The notes beneath the pieces were generated by a model, which was not told the origin of the DNA, searched no databases, and saw nothing but the letters and a program-made list of their open reading frames with translations. Position numbers and translations under genes: made by a program. Positions 52,228-60,125 of a DNA stretch of 64,000 bases are shown piece by piece. The first letter of the stretch is position 1. Every line of letters begins with the position of its first letter. This stretch comes from Clavibacter zhangzhiyongii (GTDB lineage Bacteria; Actinomycetota; Actinomycetes; Actinomycetales; Microbacteriaceae). The stretch is taken from NCBI RefSeq assembly GCF_014775655.1, contig NZ_CP061274.1, positions 2,170,001 through 2,234,000 of the forward strand. Reading direction: 5' to 3'.

Positions 52228-52350
52228 TATGGGGGCGCTCGGACGGGAGCGCAACCCGGCCGACGACGACTCGCGGGGACCCTCCGCGAGGCGCTGCCGC
52301 GACCCCGATTCGGGGGCGCCGTCCCGCGGGTCGCGCCGCGGGGGCGCTCG

Positions 52351-52356
52351 TAGGGT
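52351..52356 (+). promoter_or_regulatory. Leaderless -10 box (TAGGGT) for the 105-residue acidic protein
   Basis: TAGGGT is followed by 6 nt and the ATG at 52363. Confidence 0.5.
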
Positions 52357-52362
52357 GGGGGC

Positions 52363-52680
52363 ATGAGCGACCGAGACGACCAGGCAGACGGCATCCGCAC
52401 CGGACGCGGCCCCGGCGACCCCGACGGGCTGGTGACCGTCGACGACGTGGTCTCCCCCGCCGGCGACGACGCGCCCGCGGGCGTCGGCGACGCCGTCCGC
52501 GACCCCGACGGCACGACCTACGGGCACGCGGAGGAGGACACCCTCGAGGCGGAGGACGCGGATCCCGCGAGCGCCGAGTACCCGGAGGTGCCCGACAACC
52601 GATCCGTGACCGCGGCCGACTCGCACATGTCGGCGCCGGCCGACGATGCCGCCGGGCACGTCGACCCCGAGGGCCGCTGA
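52363..52680 (+). CDS. Acidic disordered small protein (105 aa)
   Basis: A 105-residue hydrophilic protein with no helix or membrane segment, dominated by Asp, Gly, Ala, Pro and Glu (EEDTLEAEDADPASAEYPEV). I do not recognise a defined family. It is the first of four adjacent acidic small genes. The ATG sits 6 nt after TAGGGT; a second gene starts one base after its stop, suggesting co-translation. A disorder-based protective or osmotic role is inference only. Confidence 0.65.
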   Translation: MSDRDDQADGIRTGRGPGDPDGLVTVDDVVSPAGDDAPAGVGDAVRDPDGTTYGHAEEDTLEAEDADPASAEYPEVPDNRSVTAADSHMSAPADDAAGHVDPEGR

Positions 52681-52681
52681 C

Positions 52682-52837
52682 GTGACGGATCCCGACCGCT
52701 CCGACGCCCCGCGGCACCCGCTCGCCGCACCCGCGCCCCTCGACGCCGACTCGATCGCCGAGCGCGACGAGGCCGCCGAGGAGGACAGCCGGGAGGACGT
52801 GCCCGACCCCTTCGGCGAGGGGCCCGACGACCAGTGA
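52682..52837 (+). CDS. Acidic disordered small protein (51 aa)
   Basis: A 51-residue protein with a GTG start one base after the stop of the previous gene. It is rich in Asp, Glu, Pro and Ala (SIAERDEAAEEDSREDVPDP) and has no recognisable fold. The coupled start and similar composition support it as a real member of the acidic set. It could alternatively be an unexpressed short frame. Confidence 0.5.
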   Translation: MTDPDRSDAPRHPLAAPAPLDADSIAERDEAAEEDSREDVPDPFGEGPDDQ

Positions 52838-52926
52838 TCCGCCCCCGGGCAGGTCGCCCTGACCGCCCCCGGACGCCGCACATGGGCGTTGCCTGAGCGC
52901 CGCCACACAGCGCTGGGGGCCGAGCG

Positions 52927-52932
52927 TAGCGT
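52927..52932 (+). promoter_or_regulatory. Leaderless -10 box (TAGCGT) for the 94-residue acidic protein
   Basis: TAGCGT is followed by 7 nt and the ATG at 52940. Confidence 0.45.
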
Positions 52933-52939
52933 CGGACGC

Positions 52940-53224
52940 ATGGACACCGACGACCCGCGCCTCCAGCCCGCGGACACCTCAGACACACGGCAGGACAAGG
53001 ACTTCATCTCGCCCAGCGAGGACGACACGCAGGTCAAGCAGGAGCAGCAGATCGTCGAGAGCGAGGGCGTCTCCGACGACGTCCCCGCCGCCGCGGACGA
53101 CGTGCAGGTGCTCCCCGGATCCGGCGGTCCCGACGACGTCGGCGAGATCGACGTCGACCCCGAGGAGCTCAACCTCAGCGGCGACTCGATCCCCGGCCAC
53201 CCCAAGCCCGAGGCCGGTGAGTGA
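52940..53224 (+). CDS. Acidic disordered small protein (94 aa)
   Basis: A 94-residue protein with 27 Asp/Glu and 5 Lys/Arg, no hydrophobic core and few aromatic residues. Stretches such as FISPSEDDTQVKQEQQIVES and VGEIDVDPEELNLSGDS may form short helices. No family is recognised. It has its own leaderless-type promoter, and the next gene starts a few bases after its stop. Confidence 0.65.
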   Translation: MDTDDPRLQPADTSDTRQDKDFISPSEDDTQVKQEQQIVESEGVSDDVPAAADDVQVLPGSGGPDDVGEIDVDPEELNLSGDSIPGHPKPEAGE

Positions 53225-53228
53225 CCCG

Positions 53229-53522
53229 ATGAGCGACGCCACCTCCACCACCCCCGGTGACGACTCGACCGGCGACGACACCGCGCTCGACGCCGTCGGC
53301 ATGGACAAGGAGACGGTCGTCAACGACGCCGTCGCCGGCGAGACCGTCCTTCCCGACACCGACGAGCCCGTCGAGCGGATCGACGAGGACGACGCCGTCG
53401 CCGCGGCCGACGCCGAGCCCGAGGCCGACGCCCTGGGCGTCGACGGCGAGGCCGAGCCCGCGCTCGCCCCCAACGACCTCGCCGGCCAGGACATCGACCT
53501 GGACGACGCCCCGCCGAGCTGA
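53229..53522 (+). CDS. Acidic disordered small protein (97 aa)
   Basis: A 97-residue protein with 30 acidic and only 2 basic residues, the most acidic of the set. It contains TGDDTALDAVGMDKETVVND and EPVERIDEDDAVAAADAEPE, likely disordered or amphipathic. The start is ATG at 53229; an in-frame GTG at 53217 would overlap the previous stop. It precedes a stress-type SDR gene by about 56 bp on the same strand. Confidence 0.65.
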   Translation: MSDATSTTPGDDSTGDDTALDAVGMDKETVVNDAVAGETVLPDTDEPVERIDEDDAVAAADAEPEADALGVDGEAEPALAPNDLAGQDIDLDDAPPS

Positions 53523-53578
53523 CGCCGGCCCGCATCGCCCCCGCACCCACGCACGCAGATCCAGCACGAGGAGAACCC

Positions 53579-54475
53579 ATGAGCCAGGACCAGTACACCT
53601 TCCAGGACCCCGCCGCGATGTACAGCGGCATCGACACCACCGCGCAGCAGCAGGACGGACCCGGCCTCGACGCCGACCTCCAGGAGACCGCGGACCGCGG
53701 CGAGAGGAGCTACCGCGGATCCGGCCGCCTCGAGGGACGCAAGGCCCTCATCACGGGCGCCGACTCCGGCATCGGCGCGGCCGTCGCGATCGCCTACGCC
53801 CGCGAGGGCGCGGACATCGCCCTCTCCTACCTCCCCGAGGAGGAGGAGGACGCGAAGAAGGTCGTCGCCCTCATCGAGGAGGCCGGCCGGAAGGCCGTCG
53901 CCGTCCCCGGCGACATCTCCACGGCCGAGTTCAGCCGCGAGCTCGTCGCGAAGGCCGTCGAGGGCCTCGGCGGCCTCGACATCCTCGTGAACAACGCGGG
54001 CAAGCAGCAGAACTTCGACACGCTCGAGGAGATCTCGGACGAGGAGTTCGACGTCACCTTCAAGACCAACGTCTACGCGATGTTCTGGATCACGAAGGCC
54101 GCGCTCGCGCACCTGGAGCCCGGCTCGACCATCATCAACACGTCGTCCATCCAGGCGTACCAGCCGTCGCCGAACCTCATCCACTACGCGACCACGAAGG
54201 CGTCGATCAACGCGTTCTCGAAGGGCCTCGCGCAGCAGCTCGCGCCCAAGGGCATCCGCGTGAACGTCGTCGCGCCCGGCCCGGTGTGGACCCCGCTGCA
54301 GACCGCCGGCGGCCAGCCCGCCGAGGCGCTGCCCGAGTTCGGCGAGGACACGCCCCTCGGCCGTCCCGGCCAGCCCGCCGAGCTCGCCCCGGCGTTCGTG
54401 TTCCTCGCGTCGCCCGAGTCGAGCTACGTGATCGGCGAGACGCTGCACGTCAACGGCGGCATGCCGACGCCGTAG
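53579..54475 (+). CDS. SDR-family general-stress oxidoreductase (YhxC/Gsp39-like)
   Basis: A 298-residue SDR of the group that includes Bacillus general stress protein 39. A 45-residue N-terminal extension (YTFQDPAAMYSGIDTTAQQQ) precedes the Rossmann motif ITGADSGIGAAVA. ILVNNAG is present. The catalytic Ser in NTSSIQ lies 13 residues before Tyr of YATTK. FNVVAPGPVWTPLQ-type and HVNGGMPTP motifs close it. The substrate is unknown. The ATG at 53579 follows GAGGAG. It lies downstream of the acidic mini-proteins and is closed by a strong terminator. Confidence 0.9.
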   Translation: MSQDQYTFQDPAAMYSGIDTTAQQQDGPGLDADLQETADRGERSYRGSGRLEGRKALITGADSGIGAAVAIAYAREGADIALSYLPEEEEDAKKVVALIEEAGRKAVAVPGDISTAEFSRELVAKAVEGLGGLDILVNNAGKQQNFDTLEEISDEEFDVTFKTNVYAMFWITKAALAHLEPGSTIINTSSIQAYQPSPNLIHYATTKASINAFSKGLAQQLAPKGIRVNVVAPGPVWTPLQTAGGQPAEALPEFGEDTPLGRPGQPAELAPAFVFLASPESSYVIGETLHVNGGMPTP

Positions 54476-54512
54476 CGGACCGCGCCTCCCGGCGCCGCAC
54501 GCCCCGCACGCC

Positions 54513-54550
54513 CGACGCCCGGGCCGACCATCCGGTCGGCCCGGGCGTCG
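54513..54550 (+). terminator. Perfect 17-bp hairpin after the stress SDR gene
   Basis: CGACGCCCGGGCCGACC (54513-54529) pairs exactly with 54534-54550 around ATCC, about 38 nt after the stop. It is the second longest perfect stem in the window. Confidence 0.85.
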
Positions 54551-54607
54551 TCGCGTCCGCCGCCGCCGTCTCCCCATCGCGGCCGGGACGACGGACGCGC
54601 ACCGGAA

Positions 54608-54613
54608 TAGGGT
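54608..54613 (+). promoter_or_regulatory. Leaderless -10 box (TAGGGT) for the catalase-like gene
   Basis: TAGGGT is followed by 6 nt and the ATG at 54620. Confidence 0.5.
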
Positions 54614-54619
54614 CGAGCG

Positions 54620-55350
54620 ATGACCGACATCCCGGCCCGCGTCGGCGGGAACGTCCTCGCCGCCCTGATCCGCGCCGTGCGGCTGGTCCGCCGCCCGCGT
54701 CCGATCCACCCGGCCGGGGTCGCCCTCGCCGGCACGCTGACTCCCGTCGCCGGTCGCGCCGCCTCCGGGCTCGCGTGGCTCGACGGGCTCGACGCGCCGC
54801 TGGAGATCACCGCCCGCTTCTCGCGCGGAGCCGGGACCCCCGCCGCGCTCCCCGACGTGCTCGGGCTCGCGCTGCGGATCCCCGACGGCGGCGACACGAC
54901 CGTCGACGTGCTCGTCTCGACGACGGGCATCGGGTTCCCCGGCCGCTTCCTGCTCCAGCCCAGGCGTCCCTCTCCGGCGCCCGCATGACGACGCTGATGC
55001 CGTACCGCGGATCCACCGGGCCAGTGCTCCTCGGCGTGCTGGCGGACCGGGATCCGCCGCTGCCCGCCGGCGCCGAGGACCTCGGCCGCGCCCTCGCCAC
55101 CCGGCCGCTCCGGCTGCGTCTCGTCCACGCGACGCCGCGCGGGCTCTGGCACGTGGCCGCGGGCATCGAGCTGACCCACGACGCCGCCGGCCCGCTCGAC
55201 CCCGCCACGCGCGTCGACCCGGTGCTCGCGGCGCCGCCCGGCGACACCACCTACCCCTGGGCGCGCCGCCTCCGCGCCCCCGCCTACCGGGACGCGCGGC
55301 ACGGCGCACCCGTCTCCTCGCGGCACCCGGCGCGCGATCCCGACGCCTGA
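54620..55350 (+). pseudogene. Catalase-like ('phosphodiesterase') family gene broken by a frameshift
   Basis: Two overlapping frames together make one member of a widespread actinobacterial catalase-related family. The first, 54620-54988 (122 aa), has HPAGVALAGTLTPVAGRAASG, the catalase-like ITARFSRGAGTPAALPDVLGLALR and STTGIGFPGRFLLQPRR. The second, in the -1 frame, continues SLSGARMTTLMPYRGSTGPV to 55350 with LVHATPRGLWHVAA and TTYPWARRLRAPAYRDA. A single missing base near 54967-54972, in a C/T-rich run, explains the break. Alternatively the second half starts at ATG 54985, which overlaps the first stop (ATGA), giving a split but coupled protein of 122 plus 121 residues. A sequencing error is also possible. 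Family function is not established. Confidence 0.65.
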
Positions 55351-55471
55351 TCCGGGGCCTCCCGGTTACGCGGCGCTGGCCATCGTGCGGCCCGGCCTTG
55401 TCGTCGCGCCGCGAGGGGCGTTGCCTGGGAGGAGCGCGTCGACGCCGGCGCCGATGAAGAACGGAGATCCC

Positions 55472-56353
55472 ATGAGGGAGCTGAAGCTCGTCTCGGCCAT
55501 CACGAAGATCGAGGACGCCGAGGCGCTCGACCCGATCGTCGCGAAGGTGCGCGGCACCGTGGTCGCCCTGCTCAAGCCGCGCGCGCTGGCCGACCTGCTG
55601 CACGGCGTGCCCTTTGGGCACCCGCTGCACCCCGTCGCCGTGCTGATCCCCTCGGGCGCGTGGATCTCGTCCGCGGTCCTCGACTTCCTGCCCGGCAACG
55701 AGAAGGCCAGCCAGGCGCTCGTGGGCGTCGGGGTCCTCAGCGCCGCGCCCTCCATCGTCTCCGGCTACGCCGACTGGTCGCAGCTGCACGAGCAGCAGCT
55801 CCGGGTCGGCATCGTGCACTCCGCCGCCAACGCGCTCGCCACCGGCCTCTACGGGCTGTCGTGGGTCCAGCGGGCCCGCGGCAAGCAGACGAGCGGCCGG
55901 CTCCTCGGGCTTGCGGGCCTCGGCCTCGTCTCCGCCGGCGGCTTCCTCGGCGGGCACCTCGCGTACCGCCAGGCCGCGGGCGCCAACCACGCCGAGGACG
56001 TGCCGCACCGCTTCCCCGCGGGCTGGCAGGAGCTCGGCCAGCTCGACGACCTGCCCGACGGCCGCCTCGCGAAGCGCGACGTGGCGGGCCTCCCCGTGCT
56101 CGTGCGGCGCCACGGCATGACCGTGGACGCGCTCAGCAACACCTGCAGCCACCTCTCCGCGCCGCTCGACGAGGGCGAGTTCGGCACGGACCCGAAGACC
56201 GGCGAGGCGTGCGTCACCTGCCCGTGGCACGACAGCGTCTTCAGCCTGAGGACGGGCGACGTGATCCACGGCCCCGCGACCGCGCCCCAGCCGCGCTTCG
56301 AGACCCGCGTGACGGCCGGCCTCGTGGAGGTGCGGCTGCCGAACGCCGGCTAG
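55472..56353 (+). CDS. DUF2231-Rieske [2Fe-2S] membrane protein
   Basis: A 293-residue protein. The N-terminal DUF2231 part (about 30-175) has four transmembrane helices (GHPLHPVAVLIPSGAWISSA). The C-terminal Rieske domain has the cluster ligands C-S-H in NTCSHLSAPLDEG and C-P-W-H in CVTCPWHDSVFSL. It probably transfers electrons at the membrane, but no partner oxidase or reductase is adjacent. The ATG at 55472 follows GGAG; an earlier in-frame ATG at 55454 has weaker spacing. Its TAG shares the palindrome CTAG with the stop of the convergent MFS gene. Confidence 0.88.
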   Translation: MRELKLVSAITKIEDAEALDPIVAKVRGTVVALLKPRALADLLHGVPFGHPLHPVAVLIPSGAWISSAVLDFLPGNEKASQALVGVGVLSAAPSIVSGYADWSQLHEQQLRVGIVHSAANALATGLYGLSWVQRARGKQTSGRLLGLAGLGLVSAGGFLGGHLAYRQAAGANHAEDVPHRFPAGWQELGQLDDLPDGRLAKRDVAGLPVLVRRHGMTVDALSNTCSHLSAPLDEGEFGTDPKTGEACVTCPWHDSVFSLRTGDVIHGPATAPQPRFETRVTAGLVEVRLPNAG

Positions 56354-57549
56354 CCCGCGGCGACGTCGGGTCCGCGGAGGCTGAGGGCCGCCAGCAGCGC
56401 GCACCCCGCTAACACGGCCGCGCCCGCGACCGTCGGCACCGCGATGCCGACGGTCGCGAGCGAGCCGCCGAGCGCCGAGCCGAGCGCGAGGCCCAGCAGG
56501 CTGAGCACCCGGCCGGCGGCGCCCACGCGGCCGAGCAGCGGATCCGGCACCAGGCGCTGGCGCAGCGAGGTCGCGCAGATGCCCCAGACGGCCGCGTGCA
56601 GGATGTAGAGCGCGAGCAGGACCCCGGCCACGACCGGGTCCCGGGTGACGGCCAGCCCCGCGAGGCTCGCGGCGCCCAGCGCGAGGGCGGCGGTGATGGT
56701 CCAGCGCGAGCCGAGACGGGCGCGGAGGGGTGCGGCGATCGCGGATCCGGCGAGCCCGCCCAGCGCGGACGCCGCGAGGAGCACGCCGTAGCCCGCCGCG
56801 TCGAGGCCGAGCCGGTCGCGCGCGAAGAGCACGAGCACCGAGAACGGCAGCATGTAGCCGACGCTCGCGAGGCCGCCGAGGAGGGCGAGCGCTCCGACCA
56901 CGCGGTGACCCGCGAGCCAGCGCACGCCCTCCGCGGCCTCCCGCATGACGGAGGCGCGCGGCGCGGGGACGGTGTCCATGGCCGGCCGCCGCCGCGGCAG
57001 CGCGAGGGCCACGGCACCGGCCGCGACCCAGAGCCCGCCCGTCGCGTACAGGGGCACGGCGGCGGCGAGCGCGAAGAGGATCCCGCCGAGCGGCGGGCCG
57101 ACGAACTCGTCGGCCACGAGCTGCGTGCCGGTGATCCGCGCGTTCGCCCGGTCGAGCCGGTCGTGCGGCACGAGCGACGGCAGCACGGCCACCGCGGCCC
57201 CGTCGGCCGCGCTCTCGAGCACGCCGACCACGGCCATCACCGCGTAGAGGAGGACGAGCGAGGCGACGCCCGAGTGGATCGCCGCGGCCAGCGCCACGAG
57301 CGCGACACCGCGGAGGAGGTCCGCGACCACCAGCAGCGTGCGCCGGTCGAGACGGTCGACGTGCACGCCCACGGGCAGCGCGACCAGGAGCCGCACGAGC
57401 GCGTACGTCGTCGCCAGTCCCGCCACCGCGCGCGGGTCGTCGGTGAGGTCGGCCGCGACGAGCGGCACGGCCACGAAGACGAGCCCGTCCGCGAGGTTGG
57501 AGAGCGCGTTCGCGCCCCACAACGCCGCGAACGGGCTCGGCCGTCTCAC
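56350..57549 (-). CDS. MFS transporter
   Basis: A 399-residue, twelve-helix MFS exporter-type protein. It begins RRPSPFAALWGANALSNLADGLVFVAVPLVA, and the loop 2-3 motif DRLDRRTLLVVADLLRG has the MFS D-x-x-x-R-R pattern. Blocks such as LVADEFVGPPLGGILFALAA fit the drug/macrolide-efflux-like (MFS_3) branch. The substrate is unknown. GTG at 57549 lies 50 bp after the flotillin stop on the same strand, so the two may be read from one transcript. Its stop codon shares CTAG with the convergent Rieske gene. Confidence 0.88.
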   Translation of the reverse strand: MRRPSPFAALWGANALSNLADGLVFVAVPLVAADLTDDPRAVAGLATTYALVRLLVALPVGVHVDRLDRRTLLVVADLLRGVALVALAAAIHSGVASLVLLYAVMAVVGVLESAADGAAVAVLPSLVPHDRLDRANARITGTQLVADEFVGPPLGGILFALAAAVPLYATGGLWVAAGAVALALPRRRPAMDTVPAPRASVMREAAEGVRWLAGHRVVGALALLGGLASVGYMLPFSVLVLFARDRLGLDAAGYGVLLAASALGGLAGSAIAAPLRARLGSRWTITAALALGAASLAGLAVTRDPVVAGVLLALYILHAAVWGICATSLRQRLVPDPLLGRVGAAGRVLSLLGLALGSALGGSLATVGIAVPTVAGAAVLAGCALLAALSLRGPDVAAG

Positions 57550-57598
57550 GCCGGGATCCCCGGGGCGGCGTGCGCCCCGAGGAGCCCGGCCACCCGGA

Positions 57599-59059
57599 TC
57601 AGATCCCGGCGCCCTCGGACGCGGCCGACGCGGGGCCCACGTCCGTGGCGGTCGCACCGGACGCGGATCCGCCGGCCGACGCACCCGCGGCCGTCGAGCC
57701 GAGGAACGAGCTCAGCGCCGTGGCGACGTCGATGCCCGTGGTGTCCTTCAGCAGCTTCGGCAGGGTCGCCATGTTCTCGGCCACCGAGCGGTTGAGCGCG
57801 TTCGCGCCGTCCGCCGAGATGATCGTCATGTTGTCGACGTTCGCGAGCGGCGCCGCCATCTCGCGGGCGATCTCCGGCATGGACGCGATGATGCGCGCCT
57901 GCAGGGCCTCGCGCGACAGCTTGTTCTGCGCCTCGGCGAGCGCGGCGGCCGCCTCGGCCTCGGCCTGACCACGCGCCTGGATGGCGTCGGCGTTGGCCTT
58001 CCCGAGCGCGGTGATCGATGCGGCCTCGTTCACGGCCGCGGTCTTCGCCGCCTCGGCGTTCTGCGTGCGCTGGTAGACCTCCACGTCGACCTTCGCCTTC
58101 TCGGCGTCGCGGGCGGCCTGCGCGTCCTGGACGGTCGCGTACTTGCGCGCCTCAGCGGGGAGCTCGACGTCGATGCGCAGGCGCTCCTTCGACACCTCGG
58201 CCTGGGCGGCGACGGCGGTGCGCTCCTGGTCGGCGACCAGGCGGTCCTGCTCGGCCTTCGCCAGCTCGCCGGCCGCGAGCGCGGTGGCGTTGGCGCGGTC
58301 GGTGTCGGCCTTGATGGCGGCTCGGCGCAGGTCGAGCTCGAGCTGGCGCTCGGCGGTCTGCTGGTCGTTCTCGATCGCGGCGAGCGCGGAGATCCGCTTG
58401 TTCTCGGCCTCCGCGACCTCGGCGATCTGGCGGGCGCGCGCGGCGTTCGAGCGAGCCCGGTCGTCGAGGTAGGTGCTGCCCGGCGTCGTGATCTCGCGGA
58501 CGTTGAGCGTCTCGATCTGGAGGCCCAGCTCCGCGAGGTCGTTCTTCGTCTGGTTGACGGCCTCCTGCGCCACGACGGAGAAGCTCTTCACGAGCTCGTC
58601 CACGGGACGGTCGCCGATGAGTCCGCGGATCGCGCCCTCGAGCGACTGCCGCACGATCTCCGGCAGGGCGTCCTGCTGGAGGAGGTAGCGCTGCACGGCG
58701 CGGCGCACGCCGTCCTCGGTGCCCGTCACCTTGAAGTTGACGGTCGCGACGACGGCGGTGTTGATGAAGTTCGCGTCGCGCGCCTCGGCCGTGACGCTCG
58801 TCTGGTACTGCTCCAGGGAGAGCGTGAAGCCCTCCTGGAAGATCGGCCAGATGAAGGTCCGGCCACCGATGATGACCTTCTGGGGGCTGGAGAAGCCGGC
58901 CCCGCCCTCGCTCCGCTCGGCGTTGCGGCCGACGATGACGAGCGCCTGGTTCGGCGGCACGCGCCGGACGCGGGAGGCGATGAAGCCGACCAGCGCCACC
59001 AGGATGACGATGACGACGATGACGGCGATGGCGGTGGTGCCGCCGGATGCCAGGTCCAC
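57599..59059 (-). CDS. Flotillin/SPFH-domain membrane scaffold
   Basis: A 486-residue flotillin-like protein that marks functional membrane microdomains. One N-terminal transmembrane helix (about 8-27) is followed by the SPFH/PHB domain (30-190; ITTPGSTYLDDRARSNAAR). A long Ala/Glu/Gln-rich coiled coil (about 190-420) carries EA-rich repeats such as AEAEAAAALAEAQNKLSREA. The C-terminus is Ala/Gly/Ser-rich. The start is GTG at 59059 behind GAGAGGAACC. It lies 31 bp after an NfeD-like gene on the same strand, the classical flotillin-NfeD pairing. Confidence 0.92.
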   Translation of the reverse strand: MDLASGGTTAIAVIVVIVILVALVGFIASRVRRVPPNQALVIVGRNAERSEGGAGFSSPQKVIIGGRTFIWPIFQEGFTLSLEQYQTSVTAEARDANFINTAVVATVNFKVTGTEDGVRRAVQRYLLQQDALPEIVRQSLEGAIRGLIGDRPVDELVKSFSVVAQEAVNQTKNDLAELGLQIETLNVREITTPGSTYLDDRARSNAARARQIAEVAEAENKRISALAAIENDQQTAERQLELDLRRAAIKADTDRANATALAAGELAKAEQDRLVADQERTAVAAQAEVSKERLRIDVELPAEARKYATVQDAQAARDAEKAKVDVEVYQRTQNAEAAKTAAVNEAASITALGKANADAIQARGQAEAEAAAALAEAQNKLSREALQARIIASMPEIAREMAAPLANVDNMTIISADGANALNRSVAENMATLPKLLKDTTGIDVATALSSFLGSTAAGASAGGSASGATATDVGPASAASEGAGI

Positions 59060-59090
59060 GGGATGGTTCCTCTCGTTGGGACGGGTGCTG

Positions 59091-59579
59091 CTAGGTGGTG
59101 GGGTCGGCGGCGACGTCGGGTTCGACGCGCACGCGGAAGCCGTCCTCGGACACGACGCGGATGCGCGTGCCGACGGCGAGGGGCGCGTCGCTCCGGGCGA
59201 GCCGGCGCTCGAGCTCGCGGATGTGCTCGAGCCGCACCTCGCCGCCCGAGGGCGAGGTGGGCGACGTGACGACGCCGACCATCCCGACGGGCGAGTACGA
59301 GCCGCCGCTCTCCTGCTTCGCGACGAAGCGGACGGTGAGCTGGACGACCACGAGCGCGACGATCGCGAGGGCCACGGCGATCGCGATGGCGCCGCCGGAT
59401 CCGATGCCCGCCTGGTCGGCGAGCACGCCGCCGACGCCGTAGATGGCGAGGGCCGCGCCGAGCGCGACGCCCGAGACGAGGCCGTCCCCGCCGCCGATGG
59501 CGTCGAGGAGGTCGCCGAGCACGATGCTGGAGAGGAGGAGCAGGAGGCCGACCGCGCCCACGATCAGGAAGACGATCAC
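59091..59579 (-). CDS. NfeD-like membrane protein
   Basis: A 162-residue protein with four N-terminal transmembrane helices (about 1-80) and a C-terminal OB-fold domain (90-155; GMVGVVTSPTSPSGGEVRLE, GTRIRVVSEDGFRVRVEP). This is the short NfeD form lacking the protease domain. Such proteins are coded beside flotillin and assist its membrane raft function. The predicted start is ATG at 59579. Separation from the flotillin gene is only 31 bp, consistent with an operon. Confidence 0.85.
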   Translation of the reverse strand: MIVFLIVGAVGLLLLLSSIVLGDLLDAIGGGDGLVSGVALGAALAIYGVGGVLADQAGIGSGGAIAIAVALAIVALVVVQLTVRFVAKQESGGSYSPVGMVGVVTSPTSPSGGEVRLEHIRELERRLARSDAPLAVGTRIRVVSEDGFRVRVEPDVAADPTT

Positions 59580-59749
59580 GCGGCGGCTCCCGGGCAGGCG
59601 GCCGCGGGCGAGACGTGCGCGCCGTCGTGGTGCGTGGTCATGCGGGGCCGATCTGCGAGGTGTGTCCTTCGAAGGTATCGGGTGATCCGCTCCGCGTCGC
59701 CTCCTCGTCCGGGGGCCGTCCGATCCCCTAGGCTCCGCGCCGGCGAGCG

Positions 59750-59755
59750 TAGGTT
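59750..59755 (+). promoter_or_regulatory. Leaderless -10 box (TAGGTT) for the zinc-ribbon protein
   Basis: TAGGTT is followed by 6 nt and the GTG at 59762. Confidence 0.45.
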
Positions 59756-59761
59756 CGGGAG

Positions 59762-60022
59762 GTGATCCTCCTCTTCGGCACGCGCGCCCGCGACGCCCTC
59801 ATCGTCATCGTGACCTTCGCCTGCCTCGTCTGCGGCGTGAACGCGCCCCAGCGGGTCCTGCACCGCACGCTCCGCTTCACCCTCTTCTTCGTCCCGCTCA
59901 TCCCCCTGCGCTCGACCTACCGCGTGGCGTGCTCGAACTGCGGCGCCGAGACGCGCCTCACGAAGGACCAGGCGATGCACGGCCTCGAGTGGGCCGTGCG
60001 CAACCGGGGCGCGCGCCGCTGA
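59762..60022 (+). CDS. Zinc-ribbon small membrane protein
   Basis: An 86-residue protein. The N-terminal half has a hydrophobic helix with two Cys (VTFACLVCGVNAPQRV), then a second hydrophobic stretch (TLFFVPLIPLRSTYRV) and a C-x-x-C zinc ribbon half (ACSNCGAETRLTKDQA). Two CxxC pairs in total could bind one zinc. The type is widespread in actinobacteria and lacks a known role. GTG at 59762 is preceded by GGGAG and by TAGGTT. It stands between the nfeD promoter and the sugar ABC genes. Confidence 0.8.
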   Translation: MILLFGTRARDALIVIVTFACLVCGVNAPQRVLHRTLRFTLFFVPLIPLRSTYRVACSNCGAETRLTKDQAMHGLEWAVRNRGARR

Positions 60023-60030
60023 TCCTGAGA

Positions 60031-60049
60031 TCCCGACCAGAGGTTGGGA
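60031..60049. promoter_or_regulatory. Inverted repeat over the -35 region of the sugar ABC operon
   Basis: TCCCGACC (60031-60038) and GGTTGGGA (60042-60049) form an inverted repeat with one mismatch and a 3-nt spacer. The right arm contains a TTGGGA -35 box; a TAGAGT -10 box lies at 60068-60073, 18 nt away. A LacI/ROK or GntR-type operator is plausible; no regulator gene is adjacent in the window. Confidence 0.4.
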
Positions 60050-60125
60050 TAACTTTCGCTCCCCGCCTAGAGTGGCAGCGGCGCCACGCGCCGATTCCAT
60101 CGACGACGACGGAGGGGATGCGACG

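Noticed and set aside
52979-57520. 1513-codon minus-strand open frame
   Set aside because: It is a shadow across five genes with recognised families, and its predicted protein has only low-complexity Arg/Gly/Ala sequence.
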